Of a stretch of 64,000 nucleotides of DNA, positions 1 through 8,461 are shown one piece after another; positions within the stretch are counted from its first letter, which is position 1; the number at the start of each line of letters is the position of its first letter. The position numbers and the translations under genes are program-made. The DNA is from Streptomyces sp. GS7 (GTDB taxonomy: Bacteria > Actinomycetota > Actinomycetes > Streptomycetales > Streptomycetaceae), in NCBI RefSeq assembly GCF_009834125.1, contig NZ_CP047146.1:8958501-9022500 (forward strand). The letters are read 5' to 3'. The notes under the pieces were generated by a model. That model worked only from the letters and a program-made list of their open reading frames with translations. It was not told the origin of the DNA and did no database searches.

Positions 1-148
1 ACCACAGAGCCGCCACCCCAACCAGCGAACATGAGCAAGCGCGTTCGCGTCATCCCGTTCCAGTGAAGGCGCCGACGAGGGCGTGAACGTGGACGGCACG
101 GAGGCGTGAACGCCGGACGAGCCCCTGAGAGGTGGGGGCGGGTCGGCA

Positions 149-180
149 CCCGGAACCGTACGGCCGTACACGGTTCCGGG
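149..180. terminator. Inverted repeat, probable terminator of a gene left of the window
   Basis: Eleven-base arms (CCCGGAACCGT at 149-159 and ACGGTTCCGGG at 170-180) flank a self-complementary ten-base centre, so the whole element can form one long hairpin. No U-run follows, which is normal for Streptomyces terminators. Bases 1-290 otherwise hold no convincing gene. Confidence 0.5.
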
Positions 181-278
181 TTGCCGCCCTGGTCCCGCAA
201 CGATCGTCCCGGGGCGGCACCCCCAAGTCAATCCTCGGGTTTCCTTCCAAACTCCTTAGAAGCAGCTTGGGTTGGGGT

Positions 279-284
279 TAGCGT
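279..284 (+). promoter_or_regulatory. -10 element TAGCGT for leaderless LysR transcript
   Basis: TAGCGT ends six bases before the GTG at 291, so transcription would start on or next to the first base of the start codon. No Shine-Dalgarno sequence is present, consistent with a leaderless mRNA. No clear -35 box is visible. Confidence 0.45.
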
Positions 285-290
285 GGCCCT

Positions 291-1211
291 GTGACACTCG
301 ACGATCTGCGCGCCTTCGTGGCCGTCTGCGAGGCGGGCAGCCTCAGCGCCGTCGCCCGCGACCTCGGCTGCACCCAGTCCGCCGTCAGCCAGCGCATCAA
401 ACGCCTCGAACGGGAGGCTGGCATCGGCCTGTTGGAGCGCCGCCCGCGCGGGGTGGCCCCCACCGGGGCGGGCCGGATCCTGCACCGCGCCGCCGCCGAC
501 GGCCTCGGCGGACTGGACCTGGCGCTGCGCCGGCTGGCCGACATGCGCGAGGGCGACGGCGGTACGGTCCGGGTCACCACCGGCGCCACGACCGTCCGGC
601 ACTTCATGTCCGACGCGGTGGTCGCCTTCCGCGCCCGGCGCCCGCACGTCAACCTGGAGTTCCACACGGAGAGTTCCAGCCGCCGCTGCTTCGAGGCGGT
701 CGCGGACGGCGGATCCGAACTGGCCTGGATCACCATCGGCCGGCCCGTCCGCGGCATCGAGCAGCACCCGGTGATCGGCCTGCCCTGGGTGCTCGCGGTA
801 CCCGCCGGCGACCCGCTCGCCACCCGCCAGCGGATCGAGCCGGACGAGCTGGCCGCCCTCCGCCTCATACAGCTCCCGGAGAACTCCACCTCCCGGATGC
901 GCCTGGACGGCCACCTCGGACACCAGGACTCCGGCCCGGTCCCGCCGCCGAGCACCACCAGCGTCGCCGACTGGGACACCGCGCTGCTGCTCGCCGAACT
1001 CGGCGTCGGCTCCGCCGTCGTCCCCGAACTCCCCGGCCGCCGGGCCGCCGCCGCCCACCCCGGCCTGCGGCTGGTGCCGATCCCGGCACTGCCGCCGCTG
1101 ACGACCGGGTGGGCGGTCCGGCAGTGGGCCGCGCTGAGCCCCGCGGCGGTGGAGTTCGCGGAGACGGTGAACCGCTGTCTGGGGGGTGGGGAGGGCTCCG
1201 TTCATACCTGA
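291..1211 (+). CDS. LysR-family transcriptional regulator
   Basis: A 306-residue DNA-binding regulator. Residues 1-60 form the LysR winged helix-turn-helix (LDDLRAFVAVCEAGSLSAVA, then SQRIKRLEREAGIGLLER). Residues from about 88 onward form the periplasmic-binding-like effector domain, starting TVRVTTGATTVRHFMSDAVV. Length is typical for the family. The GTG start is chosen because the HTH begins within five residues of it and a TAGCGT -10 lies just upstream. No divergent partner is visible inside the window, so the target and ligand cannot be inferred; LysR proteins usually control themselves and a neighbouring metabolic gene. Confidence 0.85.
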   Translation: MTLDDLRAFVAVCEAGSLSAVARDLGCTQSAVSQRIKRLEREAGIGLLERRPRGVAPTGAGRILHRAAADGLGGLDLALRRLADMREGDGGTVRVTTGATTVRHFMSDAVVAFRARRPHVNLEFHTESSSRRCFEAVADGGSELAWITIGRPVRGIEQHPVIGLPWVLAVPAGDPLATRQRIEPDELAALRLIQLPENSTSRMRLDGHLGHQDSGPVPPPSTTSVADWDTALLLAELGVGSAVVPELPGRRAAAAHPGLRLVPIPALPPLTTGWAVRQWAALSPAAVEFAETVNRCLGGGEGSVHT

Positions 1212-1757
1212 CGTCCCGTCAATCCTGCTCGCGCGTACGACCAGGCCCCTGAACCGTCCCTGATGGCCTGCCTGGGCCGGCCGGCCGGTCGTCGCCTCCC
1301 ATGGCGTCAAGGTCAAGGTCAAGGGCGGGGGCGCCAAGGTCGTGAAGGACGAGCGCTGGCACGGGAACAGCGCCACCGTCGCCGTGGCCCGTACCGGCGT
1401 CAAGACCAGCGGCGGTGGACCACTATCGGCTGACCCGCTCGCCGGCCGAGCCGGTGCCCGACCGGTGCCCGACCGCCGCCTGCCCGATGCCGGGCCGCCG
1501 TGGCCGCGGGACAGGCCCGGGACCACCTCTCCGATGACGTTCCGCCCACCACCGCTCACCTCTCCGCGACCGGAACGCGCCCCTCAGATCCGTGCAACGA
1601 CCACCGGCAGCAACATCGCGTCAAGTGACGTAGACAAGCCGTCAATGATGCGTCAGCAGGCGGCGCTCCGCCCGGAGGGCCGGGCATAGCGTCTGTGGCG
1701 AGCCCCGGCGTACGCGTTCTCCACCGGTCCGGGGCCGTCCCGTCGAGGAGCAACGCC
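1212..1757. other. Intergenic stretch with possible decayed coding remnant
   Basis: This 546-base gap holds no full gene. Around 1285-1432 the plus strand reads in one open frame with coding-like composition (for example KDERWHGNSATVAVARTGVK from 1345), but there is no plausible start and the frame degenerates into low-complexity sequence; it may be a gene remnant. The repeat GGTCAA is found three times in tandem near 1307-1322. A TAGCGT hexamer near 1687 could serve as the -10 for the downstream two-gene unit. Confidence 0.3.
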
Positions 1758-2072
1758 GTGTCCCACCATCTCTACGCGGAAGATCCCGAGCCTTCTGATC
1801 ATGTCCCGGCCGGACCTCTGTTCGTTCCCGTCCGGCCGGGACCCGCGGGCTGCACGACCCGCCTGTTCCGCACCCCGCTCGGCGGCCGGACCGCCGTCGG
1901 CTTCACCTCACCGCAGCGACTGGCCGAGGCCCTCGGCGGCGGCCAGCCCTGGGTACGGCTCTCCGAGCCCGCGCTGCGCGCGCTGGCCGAGCCCGTCGGG
2001 GCCACGATCGTGACCGTCGATCCGCGGTTCGCCCCCGAAGTTTCCCGCAGGCACCACCTACGGGCCGTCTGA
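1758..2072 (+). CDS. Small SAV_915/SseB-like conserved protein
   Basis: A 104-residue soluble protein. The GTG start at 1758 is selected over an upstream ATG in the same frame because GAGGAG sits at 1745-1750, eight bases away, and the protein then starts at a typical family position. The middle contains RTAVGFTSPQRLAEALGGGQ followed by a predicted alpha/beta segment, a pattern I associate with the Streptomyces SAV_915 family, related to SseB N-terminal domains. The function of this family is unknown. It ends 18 bases before the lysA-like gene on the same strand and is probably co-transcribed with it. Confidence 0.65.
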   Translation: MSHHLYAEDPEPSDHVPAGPLFVPVRPGPAGCTTRLFRTPLGGRTAVGFTSPQRLAEALGGGQPWVRLSEPALRALAEPVGATIVTVDPRFAPEVSRRHHLRAV

Positions 2073-2090
2073 GGAAGGGGCACCCCCACC

Positions 2091-3512
2091 ATGAGCCACA
2101 GCACACTGCCCCAGACCGAGGTGCCCCGGACCGATCCGGTGTCCGGCGCGGCACCCCAGGCCCCCGGGCCGCGCACCGCCACCCGGACCGCCGCCCGCGA
2201 CACCGATGCCTTTGCCGACCCGCTCGCCATCTGGCCCGCGTCCGTCGTCCCCCTCTCCCAGGACGACCTCGCGGTGGGCGGCGTCCCGCTGACCGAACTG
2301 GCCGACCGCTTCGGCACCCCCGCCTACGTCCTGGACGAGGACGAGGTGCGCAACCGCTGCCGCGCCTACCTCCGGGCCTTCCCGGACACCGATGTCTACT
2401 ACGCGGCCAAGGCGTTCCTGTGCCGCGCGATGGCGCACTGGGTGGCGGAGGAGGGGCTGGGCCTGGACGTCTGCTCCGCGGGCGAACTGGAGCTGGCCGT
2501 CACCACCGGCTTCCCGCCCGAGCGGATCGTGCTGCACGGCAACGCCAAGAGCCCCGCGGACCTGCGGGCCGCGCTGCGGCTCGGCGTCGGCCGGATAGTG
2601 ATCGACAGCACCTCGGAGATCGCCCGGCTGGCCGCCGCGGTCCCGGCGGGGACCCGGCAGAAGGTGCTGATCCGGGTCGTCCCGGGGATCGCCGCGGGCG
2701 GCCACGCCAAGATCCGCACGGGAACCGAGGACCAGAAGTTCGGACTGTCCATCGCCGACGGCTCCGCACAGCACGCCATCACCCGCGTACTGAACCAGCC
2801 GCGCCTCGAACTGGTCGGCCTGCACTGCCACTTGGGCTCGCAGATCACCACCGCCAAGCCCTACCTCTCGGCCGTACGGCGGCTGGTCGGCCTGCTGGCC
2901 CGCATCCGGGAGCAGCACGGCATCACGCTCCCCGAACTGGACCTGGGCGGCGGCCACGGCGTCGCGTACCGCCCCGGTGAGGCCGCCCTCGACGTCGCCG
3001 GACTCGCCACCAAGATCCGCGCCGAACTGGCCGGCGGCTGCGCGGCGGCCGGCCTGCCGGTGCCCCGGCTCGCCGTCGAACCCGGGCGGGCGATCGCCGG
3101 CCCGGCCGGTATCGTCCTCTACCGCGTGCTCTCCGTCAAACGCACCGGCTCCACCACCTTCGTGGCGGTGGACGGCGGAATGAGCGACAACCCGCGGCCC
3201 GCGCTCTACGGGGTGCGCTACGCGCCCCGGCTGGTCGGCCGCCGCTCGGGCGCCGCGACCGAACCGGTCACCGTCGTCGGACGCCACTGCGAGGCGGGCG
3301 ACGTCCTCGCCTCCGACGTCCACCTCCCCGGCGACATCCGCCCCGGCGACCTGATCGCCGTCCCCGTGGCCGGCGCCTATCACCTCTCCATGGCCTCCGG
3401 CTACAACCTCGTCGGCCGCCCCCCGGTCGTCGCCGTCACGGCAGGCCACGCCCGGCTGCTCGTCCGCCGCGAGTCGCTGGCGGACATCCAGGAGCGCGAC
3501 ATCGGGCTGTAG
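2091..3512 (+). CDS. lysA: Diaminopimelate decarboxylase-like PLP enzyme
   Basis: A 473-residue fold-type III PLP enzyme of the LysA/ornithine decarboxylase superfamily. LysA converts meso-diaminopimelate to lysine and CO2. The PLP-binding lysine is in VYYAAKAFLC (about residue 107). HCHLGSQI, DLGGGHGVAY and VEPGRAI are the barrel phosphate and substrate motifs, and HCEAGDVL supplies the catalytic cysteine-region motif of the C-terminal beta domain. The first ~50 residues are Pro/Ala-rich and longer than in housekeeping LysA. The start is supported by GGAAGGGG upstream. The context (small SAV_915-like gene, no lysine or peptidoglycan genes) suggests a paralogue, so a related decarboxylation of another diamino acid is possible. 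A strong hairpin follows. Confidence 0.8.
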   Translation: MSHSTLPQTEVPRTDPVSGAAPQAPGPRTATRTAARDTDAFADPLAIWPASVVPLSQDDLAVGGVPLTELADRFGTPAYVLDEDEVRNRCRAYLRAFPDTDVYYAAKAFLCRAMAHWVAEEGLGLDVCSAGELELAVTTGFPPERIVLHGNAKSPADLRAALRLGVGRIVIDSTSEIARLAAAVPAGTRQKVLIRVVPGIAAGGHAKIRTGTEDQKFGLSIADGSAQHAITRVLNQPRLELVGLHCHLGSQITTAKPYLSAVRRLVGLLARIREQHGITLPELDLGGGHGVAYRPGEAALDVAGLATKIRAELAGGCAAAGLPVPRLAVEPGRAIAGPAGIVLYRVLSVKRTGSTTFVAVDGGMSDNPRPALYGVRYAPRLVGRRSGAATEPVTVVGRHCEAGDVLASDVHLPGDIRPGDLIAVPVAGAYHLSMASGYNLVGRPPVVAVTAGHARLLVRRESLADIQERDIGL

Positions 3513-3522
3513 AACCGGGCGA

Positions 3523-3567
3523 GGGCGAGGCGGGGGGGGGATCCCTCACCATCCCCCCGCCTCGCCC
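3523..3567. terminator. Strong hairpin after lysA-like gene
   Basis: GGGCGAGGCGGGG at 3523-3535 pairs with the complementary CCCCGCCTCGCCC-type arm ending at 3567. It begins eleven bases after the lysA stop codon. The long G run followed by C run gives a very stable stem; it is a probable intrinsic terminator. Confidence 0.7.
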
Positions 3568-3592
3568 CGCCCACTCTTCCTCCGGCTTCTCC

Positions 3593-3634
3593 CCGCGTTC
3601 CGCATTCCGAGTTCCGCGTTCCGCGTTCCGTCCG
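3593..3634. repeat. Short tandem repeat of GCGTTCCGC-like units
   Basis: About four imperfect 8-9 base units related to GCGTTCCGC (variants with ATTCCGA and GTTCCGC) lie in tandem. They sit in the gap between the lysA terminator and the GntR gene. There is no coding potential; slippage is the likely origin. Confidence 0.5.
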
Positions 3635-3747
3635 CCCCCGCTGCCTCCAGTGGGGGCGTCGCCGTACGGGCATCGATGCGCACGCCGACGTCCGTACGCA
3701 CCCGGGCAGCCATCTACCACCCAGGCATCCATGTACAGTGAAACCAT

Positions 3748-3772
3748 CAGTTGTAGGATGACTGGGCAACTG
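3748..3772. promoter_or_regulatory. Candidate operator for the GntR regulator
   Basis: CAGTTG at 3748-3753 and its complement CAACTG at 3767-3772 form an inverted repeat with a 13-base spacer containing TAGGATGAC. The site lies about 115 bases upstream of the GntR start, and the region is AT-richer than its surroundings. FadR-type GntR regulators commonly bind short dyads near their own promoter; the assignment is inferred from position. Confidence 0.4.
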
Positions 3773-3885
3773 GGGCCACCGAGCAACCGGCCGGACCGGC
3801 GACACGGCCTGGTGATCCCGGACCGGCGATACCGGATCACGGCAACCGAGAACCACGACGGCACGGCAGGAAGCGGGACAGCGGC

Positions 3886-4611
3886 ATGGCACTCCAGGCG
3901 GCCGGACGGCAGTCCCTGGTCGACACCGTCGTCGAGGCCCTGCGCTCCCAACTGGCCGCCGGGGAATGGACGGTGGGGACCCGCATCCCCACCGAACACG
4001 CCCTCGCCGACCAGCTCCAGGTCGGCCGCAACACCGTCCGCGAAGCCATCCGGGTCCTCGTACACGCCGGAATGCTGCGCTCCCGTCAGGGCGAGGGCAC
4101 CTTCGTCGTCTCCACCGCGGATCCCGCCGAGATCATGCGCGGCGTCCAGCGGGCCGGGATCCGCGACGTCCTCGAACTGCGCATCGCCCTGGAGGCCGAG
4201 GCCGCCCGCCTGGCCGCACTCCGGCACGAGCCCGCCGACCTGGAGCGCATGCGGGCCGCCCTGGACGCCCAGGCCGAACTGGAGGGCGCCGACGGCCACC
4301 CCCGCTCCGGCAGCCTGGAGCTCTACGCCGACCACGACGTCGCCTTCCACCGGGCCGTCGTCGAGGCCGCCCACAACTCCGCGCTGACGGCTACCTATAC
4401 GTGGTTCAGCAGCTCGGTCCGGGAGGCCCTGGTCAGCGCGCTCGACGACCAGGCGATGCCGAGGATCCTGCACGGCGACCACCGCGCCGTCCTGGACGCG
4501 ATCGCCCAAGGCGACCCCGAGGCCGCGGAGCGCGCCACCCGCAACCTCCTGGAGAGGCCAAAACGGGCCGTGGAGGCCCTCTTGGCCACCACCGAGCCCA
4601 CCGCCCACTAG
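3886..4611 (+). CDS. FadR-subfamily GntR transcriptional regulator
   Basis: A 241-residue regulator. Residues 8-75 are the GntR winged helix-turn-helix (GTRIPTEHALADQLQVGRNT followed by VREAIRVLVHAGML and the GEGTFV wing). Residues 90-230 are an all-helical FCD ligand domain with the metal/ligand residues of that family (acidic residues and H155 in DHDVAFHRAVVEAAHN, and His residues in ILHGDHRAVLDAI). Such proteins sense small carboxylic acids and release DNA on binding. The gene sits 128 bases upstream of a CynX/NimT-like transporter on the same strand, and the pair probably forms a regulator-exporter unit. Confidence 0.85.
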   Translation: MALQAAGRQSLVDTVVEALRSQLAAGEWTVGTRIPTEHALADQLQVGRNTVREAIRVLVHAGMLRSRQGEGTFVVSTADPAEIMRGVQRAGIRDVLELRIALEAEAARLAALRHEPADLERMRAALDAQAELEGADGHPRSGSLELYADHDVAFHRAVVEAAHNSALTATYTWFSSSVREALVSALDDQAMPRILHGDHRAVLDAIAQGDPEAAERATRNLLERPKRAVEALLATTEPTAH

Positions 4612-4739
4612 GCCGCCGTCCCACCCCTCTCTCACGGGCCGGCGTCCAGGGCGCGTTCCCTCGCCGACCCGCTCCCCTCCACGTTCGCCCTCCGCACGCC
4701 TTCACCCCCACCTCCCGCACGATTGGCTGGTACACACGC

Positions 4740-6173
4740 ATGTCTGGACCCAGGTCCGAAGCCCCCGTGAACGCCTCCTCGGCCGCTCCCCCCACCGCTC
4801 CCCCGACGGCCTCCACCACCCCGCCCCACCGGCCTGAGGGGATCCGGGCAATCGACGCGACCAGCACGGCCAGGGCGGCCGGGGCGGCCGGGGCGGCCGA
4901 CGGGGCGAACGCGATCGACATGATCGACGCCGAGGAGGACCTGGTCCCGACGCCACAGGTCGCCGGCGCCCGCCACCGGCTGCGGACGCACCCCGCCCTC
5001 CTCCTGACCGGCATCGTCCTCGCCGCGGTGAACATGCGGGCCGCCCTCGCCGGCGTCTCCCCCCTGGTCGGCGAAATAGCGCACCATTTCCACCTGGCCG
5101 CCACCGCCAGCAGCCTGGTGACCACCATCCCGCTGATCTTCATGGGCCTCGGCTCGATCATCGCCCCGAAACTGGCCCGCCGTTGGGGCACCGAGGCGGT
5201 GCTGTGCAGCGCGCTGCTGGCCCTGTGCGGCGGCATCGTGCTGCGCATCGCCCCGCCGGTGGCCGCGCTCTTCGCGGGCTGCGCGGTGGTGGGCGCGTCC
5301 ATAGCCCTGCTCAACGTCCTGATGCCGGGCCTGATCAAGCGGGACTTCCCGGACCGAGCGGCCGGTATGACGGCGCTCTACTCCACCGCGATGATCATGG
5401 GTGCCACCCTCTCCGCCGCCTCCGCCGTCCCCCTGGAGAACGCCCTCGGCGACTGGCAGGGCTCCCTCGTTTCCTGGGCGCTGCTCGCCGCCGTCGCCGC
5501 ACTCGTCTGGATCCCCCAGGCCGTCATCGCGCGCCGCGGTACACACCACGGCGCGGCGGCGGCAACTCCCGCCCACGGCACCGCATCCGGCCCGAAGCTG
5601 AGCCGCTCGCCGCTCGCCTGGCAGGTCACGCTCTTCATGGGCTCGCAGTCACTGATCGCCTACGTGATCATCGCCTGGATGCCGACGATCTTCACCGACC
5701 ACGGCATGGGCAAGAGCGAGGCGGGCCTGGTCTTCGCCTTCAGCACGCTGGTGCAGATGGCCGGTTCGTTCGTGGTGCCGATGCTCGCGGGCCGGATGCG
5801 CCGTCAGCGGCTGCTGGGCGTGGCCGTCTCCGCCCTGATGGCCTGCGGCGTCACGGGCCTGCTGGCCGCCCCGGTGGCCGGCGCCTGGCTGTGGGCGGCG
5901 GTCCTCGGCATCGGCCAGGGCGGTGCCCTCGGCCTGGCCCTGACCATGATGGTCCTCCGCTCCGGCGACGCCCACACCGCCGCCCGCCTCTCCGGCATGT
6001 CGCAGACCGGCGGTTACCTCCTCGCCGCCGCCGGCCCCCTGGCCCTGGGCGCCGTCCACCAGGCCACCTCCGGCTGGACCGTCCCGCTCCTCCTCCTTCT
6101 CGCCGTGTGCGTGGGCCTGTCCCTCCTGGGCCTGGGCGCGGGCCGCGACCGCCGCATCGGAGAGGACGCCTAG
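4740..6173 (+). CDS. CynX/NimT-type major facilitator transporter
   Basis: A 477-residue membrane protein of the MFS branch that includes CynX (cyanate) and NimT (2-nitroimidazole exporter). Residues 1-80 are a non-membrane, Ala/Thr-rich leader. About twelve hydrophobic segments follow, starting at THPALLLTGIVLAAVNMRAA, a characteristic CynX signature with the NMR motif. A cytoplasmic loop near residue 270-290 separates the two halves. The ATG at 4740 lacks an obvious ribosome binding site; GTG at 4767 is an alternative and the true start may be later. The gene is probably controlled by the preceding GntR regulator. The substrate is not predictable. Confidence 0.8.
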   Translation: MSGPRSEAPVNASSAAPPTAPPTASTTPPHRPEGIRAIDATSTARAAGAAGAADGANAIDMIDAEEDLVPTPQVAGARHRLRTHPALLLTGIVLAAVNMRAALAGVSPLVGEIAHHFHLAATASSLVTTIPLIFMGLGSIIAPKLARRWGTEAVLCSALLALCGGIVLRIAPPVAALFAGCAVVGASIALLNVLMPGLIKRDFPDRAAGMTALYSTAMIMGATLSAASAVPLENALGDWQGSLVSWALLAAVAALVWIPQAVIARRGTHHGAAAATPAHGTASGPKLSRSPLAWQVTLFMGSQSLIAYVIIAWMPTIFTDHGMGKSEAGLVFAFSTLVQMAGSFVVPMLAGRMRRQRLLGVAVSALMACGVTGLLAAPVAGAWLWAAVLGIGQGGALGLALTMMVLRSGDAHTAARLSGMSQTGGYLLAAAGPLALGAVHQATSGWTVPLLLLLAVCVGLSLLGLGAGRDRRIGEDA

Positions 6174-6226
6174 CGCCCCCTGACAGGACGCCTGCCCGAA
6201 CCCCGCCGAAACGACGCCGCGTTCGC

Positions 6227-6256
6227 GGTTCAGCGCCAGGAGACCGGCGCTGAACC
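6227..6256. terminator. Hairpin after the MFS gene
   Basis: GGTTCAGCGCC at 6227-6237 and its exact complement GGCGCTGAACC at 6246-6256 are separated by eight bases, 53 bases after the MFS stop codon. A second ten-base-arm hairpin (TCCGGTGGGC, 6284-6293, with its complement ending at 6308) follows closely. The pair is a plausible tandem terminator. Confidence 0.6.
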
Positions 6257-6337
6257 GTGGCGCCGACCGCATCCGGTCACGACTCCGGTGGGCATACAGC
6301 CCACCGGACTTGAGGGCCTCCGGGGGCCGGAGCAGAG

Positions 6338-6400
6338 CCCCGGTCAAGGGCCCCGGTCACGAGTCCTGGTCAAGAACCCCGGTCAAGAGCGCCGATCACG
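6338..6400. repeat. Imperfect tandem repeat around CCCGGTCAAG
   Basis: Four imperfect copies of a 14-16 base unit related to CCCCGGTCAAGAG or CCCCGGTCACGAG lie in the gap before mltG. There is no coding potential and no evident function. Confidence 0.5.
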
Positions 6401-6485
6401 GGACGGGCGGGATGGCGGAACCCCCACCCGCGCTCCGCACGCCCGGAACGACCCACACCCCCGCCGCCTGCCCTACCGTGCCCCC

Positions 6486-7298
6486 ATGAGCGATGTTCAG
6501 CACACCGTTCGCCGGCCCGGCCCACGGCTCTCCCGCACCGGCTGGCTCCTTCTCATCGCCGTCCTGTGTGTCGTTGCCATCCTCGCCGTACTGATCGTGC
6601 CGCGGTTGCTGCGCGAACGGCAGCAAGGGGAGCTGACGGTCCCGGAGGGGCAGCGGGCCTCGCAGGTCTACGCCGCCGCCGACCGGGCCCTGCACCTGCC
6701 GGACGGCACCACCGCGAAGGCCGCCAAGACATCGCACCTCCCGCTGCCCGCCGCGGCGAACGGCAACGCGGAGGGCTATCTCTTCCCGGCGACGTACCCG
6801 ATCCGCTCGGACACCACCCCGACGTCGCTGCTCACGTACATGGTCAAAACCGCCGACCAGCGGCTCGCCGACGACGGCATCACCGCCTACCGCACCGTCG
6901 TGATCGCCAGCATCGTGCAAGCCGAGGCCGACAGCCCGGCCGACATGGGCAAGGTCGCCCGGGTGATAGAGAACCGGCTCGCGAAGCACATGCCACTGCA
7001 GATGGACTCGACGATCAACTACGCGCTGGGCCGCAGCACCCTCCACACCAGCCACTCCGACACCCGGACCGAAAGCCCGTACAACACCTACCGGAACGAG
7101 GGCCTGCCGCCCACCCCGATCGACAATCCGGGTGCCGACGCGCTGAAGGCGGCAAGCGCCCCGCCGGCGGGCGACTGGCTCTACTTCGTCACCGTCAAAC
7201 CGGGCGACACCCGCTTCACCGCCAACTACCAGGAACACCTGCGGAACGTCCGCGAGTTCAACAACCGGCAGAAGCACACCACCGCGAACGCCGGCTAG
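6486..7298 (+). CDS. mltG: MltG-like endolytic murein transglycosylase, small paralogue
   Basis: A 270-residue membrane-anchored protein of the YceG/MltG family, which cleaves nascent peptidoglycan glycan strands and helps set strand length. Residues 18-40 are a single transmembrane anchor after a short basic cytoplasmic tail. EGYLFPATY at 96-104 is the family substrate-groove motif. The catalytic glutamate is E147 in ASIVQAEAD. MDSTINYALG and the C-terminal PTPIDNPG and FVTVKPGD motifs are intact. It lacks the long N-terminal region seen in the main Streptomyces MltG and is probably a second copy. TACCGT at 6474-6479 lies six bases before the ATG and there is no ribosome binding site, so the message may be leaderless. 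Confidence 0.8.
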   Translation: MSDVQHTVRRPGPRLSRTGWLLLIAVLCVVAILAVLIVPRLLRERQQGELTVPEGQRASQVYAAADRALHLPDGTTAKAAKTSHLPLPAAANGNAEGYLFPATYPIRSDTTPTSLLTYMVKTADQRLADDGITAYRTVVIASIVQAEADSPADMGKVARVIENRLAKHMPLQMDSTINYALGRSTLHTSHSDTRTESPYNTYRNEGLPPTPIDNPGADALKAASAPPAGDWLYFVTVKPGDTRFTANYQEHLRNVREFNNRQKHTTANAG

Positions 7299-7307
7299 GC
7301 CGCCTCC

Positions 7308-7359
7308 GGACGAAACGGCACCGTTGAACGAAACGGCACCGACGAACGAAACGGCACCG
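7308..7359. repeat. Three tandem copies of GAACGAAACGGCACCG
   Basis: Copies end at 7323, 7341 and 7359 with a 17-18 base period, starting ten bases after the mltG stop. The first copy is one base shorter (GACGAAACGGCACCG). They are noncoding. Confidence 0.7.
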
Positions 7360-7478
7360 CTCACGTCGGTCCCCACACCAGGACAACCCGACCGAAGCCC
7401 GAGCCCGACGGCAGAGCGACAGACCTATAGAGCTGCAGGGCTGCAGGGCTGCTGTACGACAGCGGGCCGACCGGCACC

Positions 7479-7578
7479 GGCGGACGGACCGGGGCCGGCG
7501 GACGGACCGTGTGCCGACCGGGACCGTTGGGCCGACCGGGACGGCGGACGGACCGGGGCCGGCGGACGGACCGGCGCC
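7479..7578. repeat. GC-rich minisatellite between mltG and ABC genes
   Basis: The 18-base unit GGCGGACGGACCGGGGCC occurs exactly at 7479-7496 and 7543-7560, with partial copies at 7497 and 7561. The whole 7299-7659 gap is low complexity and holds no gene I can support; long open frames here are a by-product of the GC-rich repeat. Confidence 0.6.
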
Positions 7579-7659
7579 GGAGGCCGCACCGGTGGTGGCT
7601 GCGCAGCACCCGCCGGCACCGCCCCGCCCCGGCCGCTCCCGATCTCCGCTGCTCCCCGT

Positions 7660-8436
7660 CTACTCCTCGCCCGCCAGCGTGAGCGCCTTCAGTCGCCGTC
7701 CCGCGTACCACGTCGCCGCGACCGTGACGCCGGTCAGCAGGCATACGGCGAGCGGCAGTTGGACGTCCGAGCTCAGGGCGCCCTCGGCTCCGATCTTCTG
7801 GCCCACGGCGAGGGCCCACTGCTGGACACTGAGGGTCCGCGCACCGGGGACGAGGGTCCCCACGAACGCCTCCCAGACCAGGGCGTAGACCAGGCCGAAG
7901 ACCACGGCGTGCCGGGTGATCGTGCCGAAGAGGAGGAACAGGGCGCTGTAGGCGACCGAGGCGACAGCCGCCGCCACCGCATACGCCACGGCTATCTGCT
8001 GGCTGTTGCCGTTGAGGACGAATCCGGCCACCAGGACCGGTATCGCCGAGAAGGCGGCCGTCACACCGATCGCGACCAGCAGCTTGGTGAAGATGATCGT
8101 CGAGCGCGGCACCGGCTTGGCCAGGAGATAGACCACCGAGCCGTCGTCGATCTCCGGCCCGATCGCGCCCGTCCCCGCGATGACCCCGATCAACGGGACC
8201 ATCGTGCCCAGCGCGAAGCCGCCGAGGATGCCGCTCGCGGTGGTGTCGTCGGCACCGGTCAGCGCGCGGACGATGACCGCGATGACCACCAGCATGGCGG
8301 GCAGTGCGAAGAGGATCAGGGCGCGCCGCCGGCCGAGCAGGGCGCGGTAGGTGAGCCGGGCGACGGTCGGGTTGAAGAACGCGGCCTTGGGTGCGGCGGC
8401 GGGCGCCGGCGGGGCCGTCGGAGAGGTCGTGGACAT
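7660..8436 (-). CDS. ABC transporter permease (ABC-2 type)
   Basis: A 258-residue integral membrane protein with about six hydrophobic segments (for example RRALILFALPAMLVVIAVIV near residue 38 and the C-terminal LPLAVCLLTGVTVAATWYAG). PEIDDGSVVYLLAKPVPR near residue 93 matches the cytoplasmic coupling helix common in ABC-2 permeases. A Pro/Ala-rich tail of about 20 residues precedes it. The start is supported by GGAG ten bases upstream. It is the last gene of a four-gene operon and pairs with the ATPase at 8462-9373, 25 bases upstream. The exported substrate is unknown. Confidence 0.8.
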   Translation of the reverse strand: MSTTSPTAPPAPAAAPKAAFFNPTVARLTYRALLGRRRALILFALPAMLVVIAVIVRALTGADDTTASGILGGFALGTMVPLIGVIAGTGAIGPEIDDGSVVYLLAKPVPRSTIIFTKLLVAIGVTAAFSAIPVLVAGFVLNGNSQQIAVAYAVAAAVASVAYSALFLLFGTITRHAVVFGLVYALVWEAFVGTLVPGARTLSVQQWALAVGQKIGAEGALSSDVQLPLAVCLLTGVTVAATWYAGRRLKALTLAGEE

Positions 8437-8461
8437 GCTGCCTCAGGGCTCCTTTCTGGCC

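Noticed and set aside
1285..1689. A complete small gene after the first LysR gene
   Set aside because: The coding-like part is short, lacks a start signal and merges into low-complexity sequence; kept only as a possible remnant.
7425..7819. Pro-rich, collagen-like open frames near 7.4-7.8 kb
   Set aside because: They come from reading a GC-rich minisatellite and the reverse strand of the ABC permease gene.
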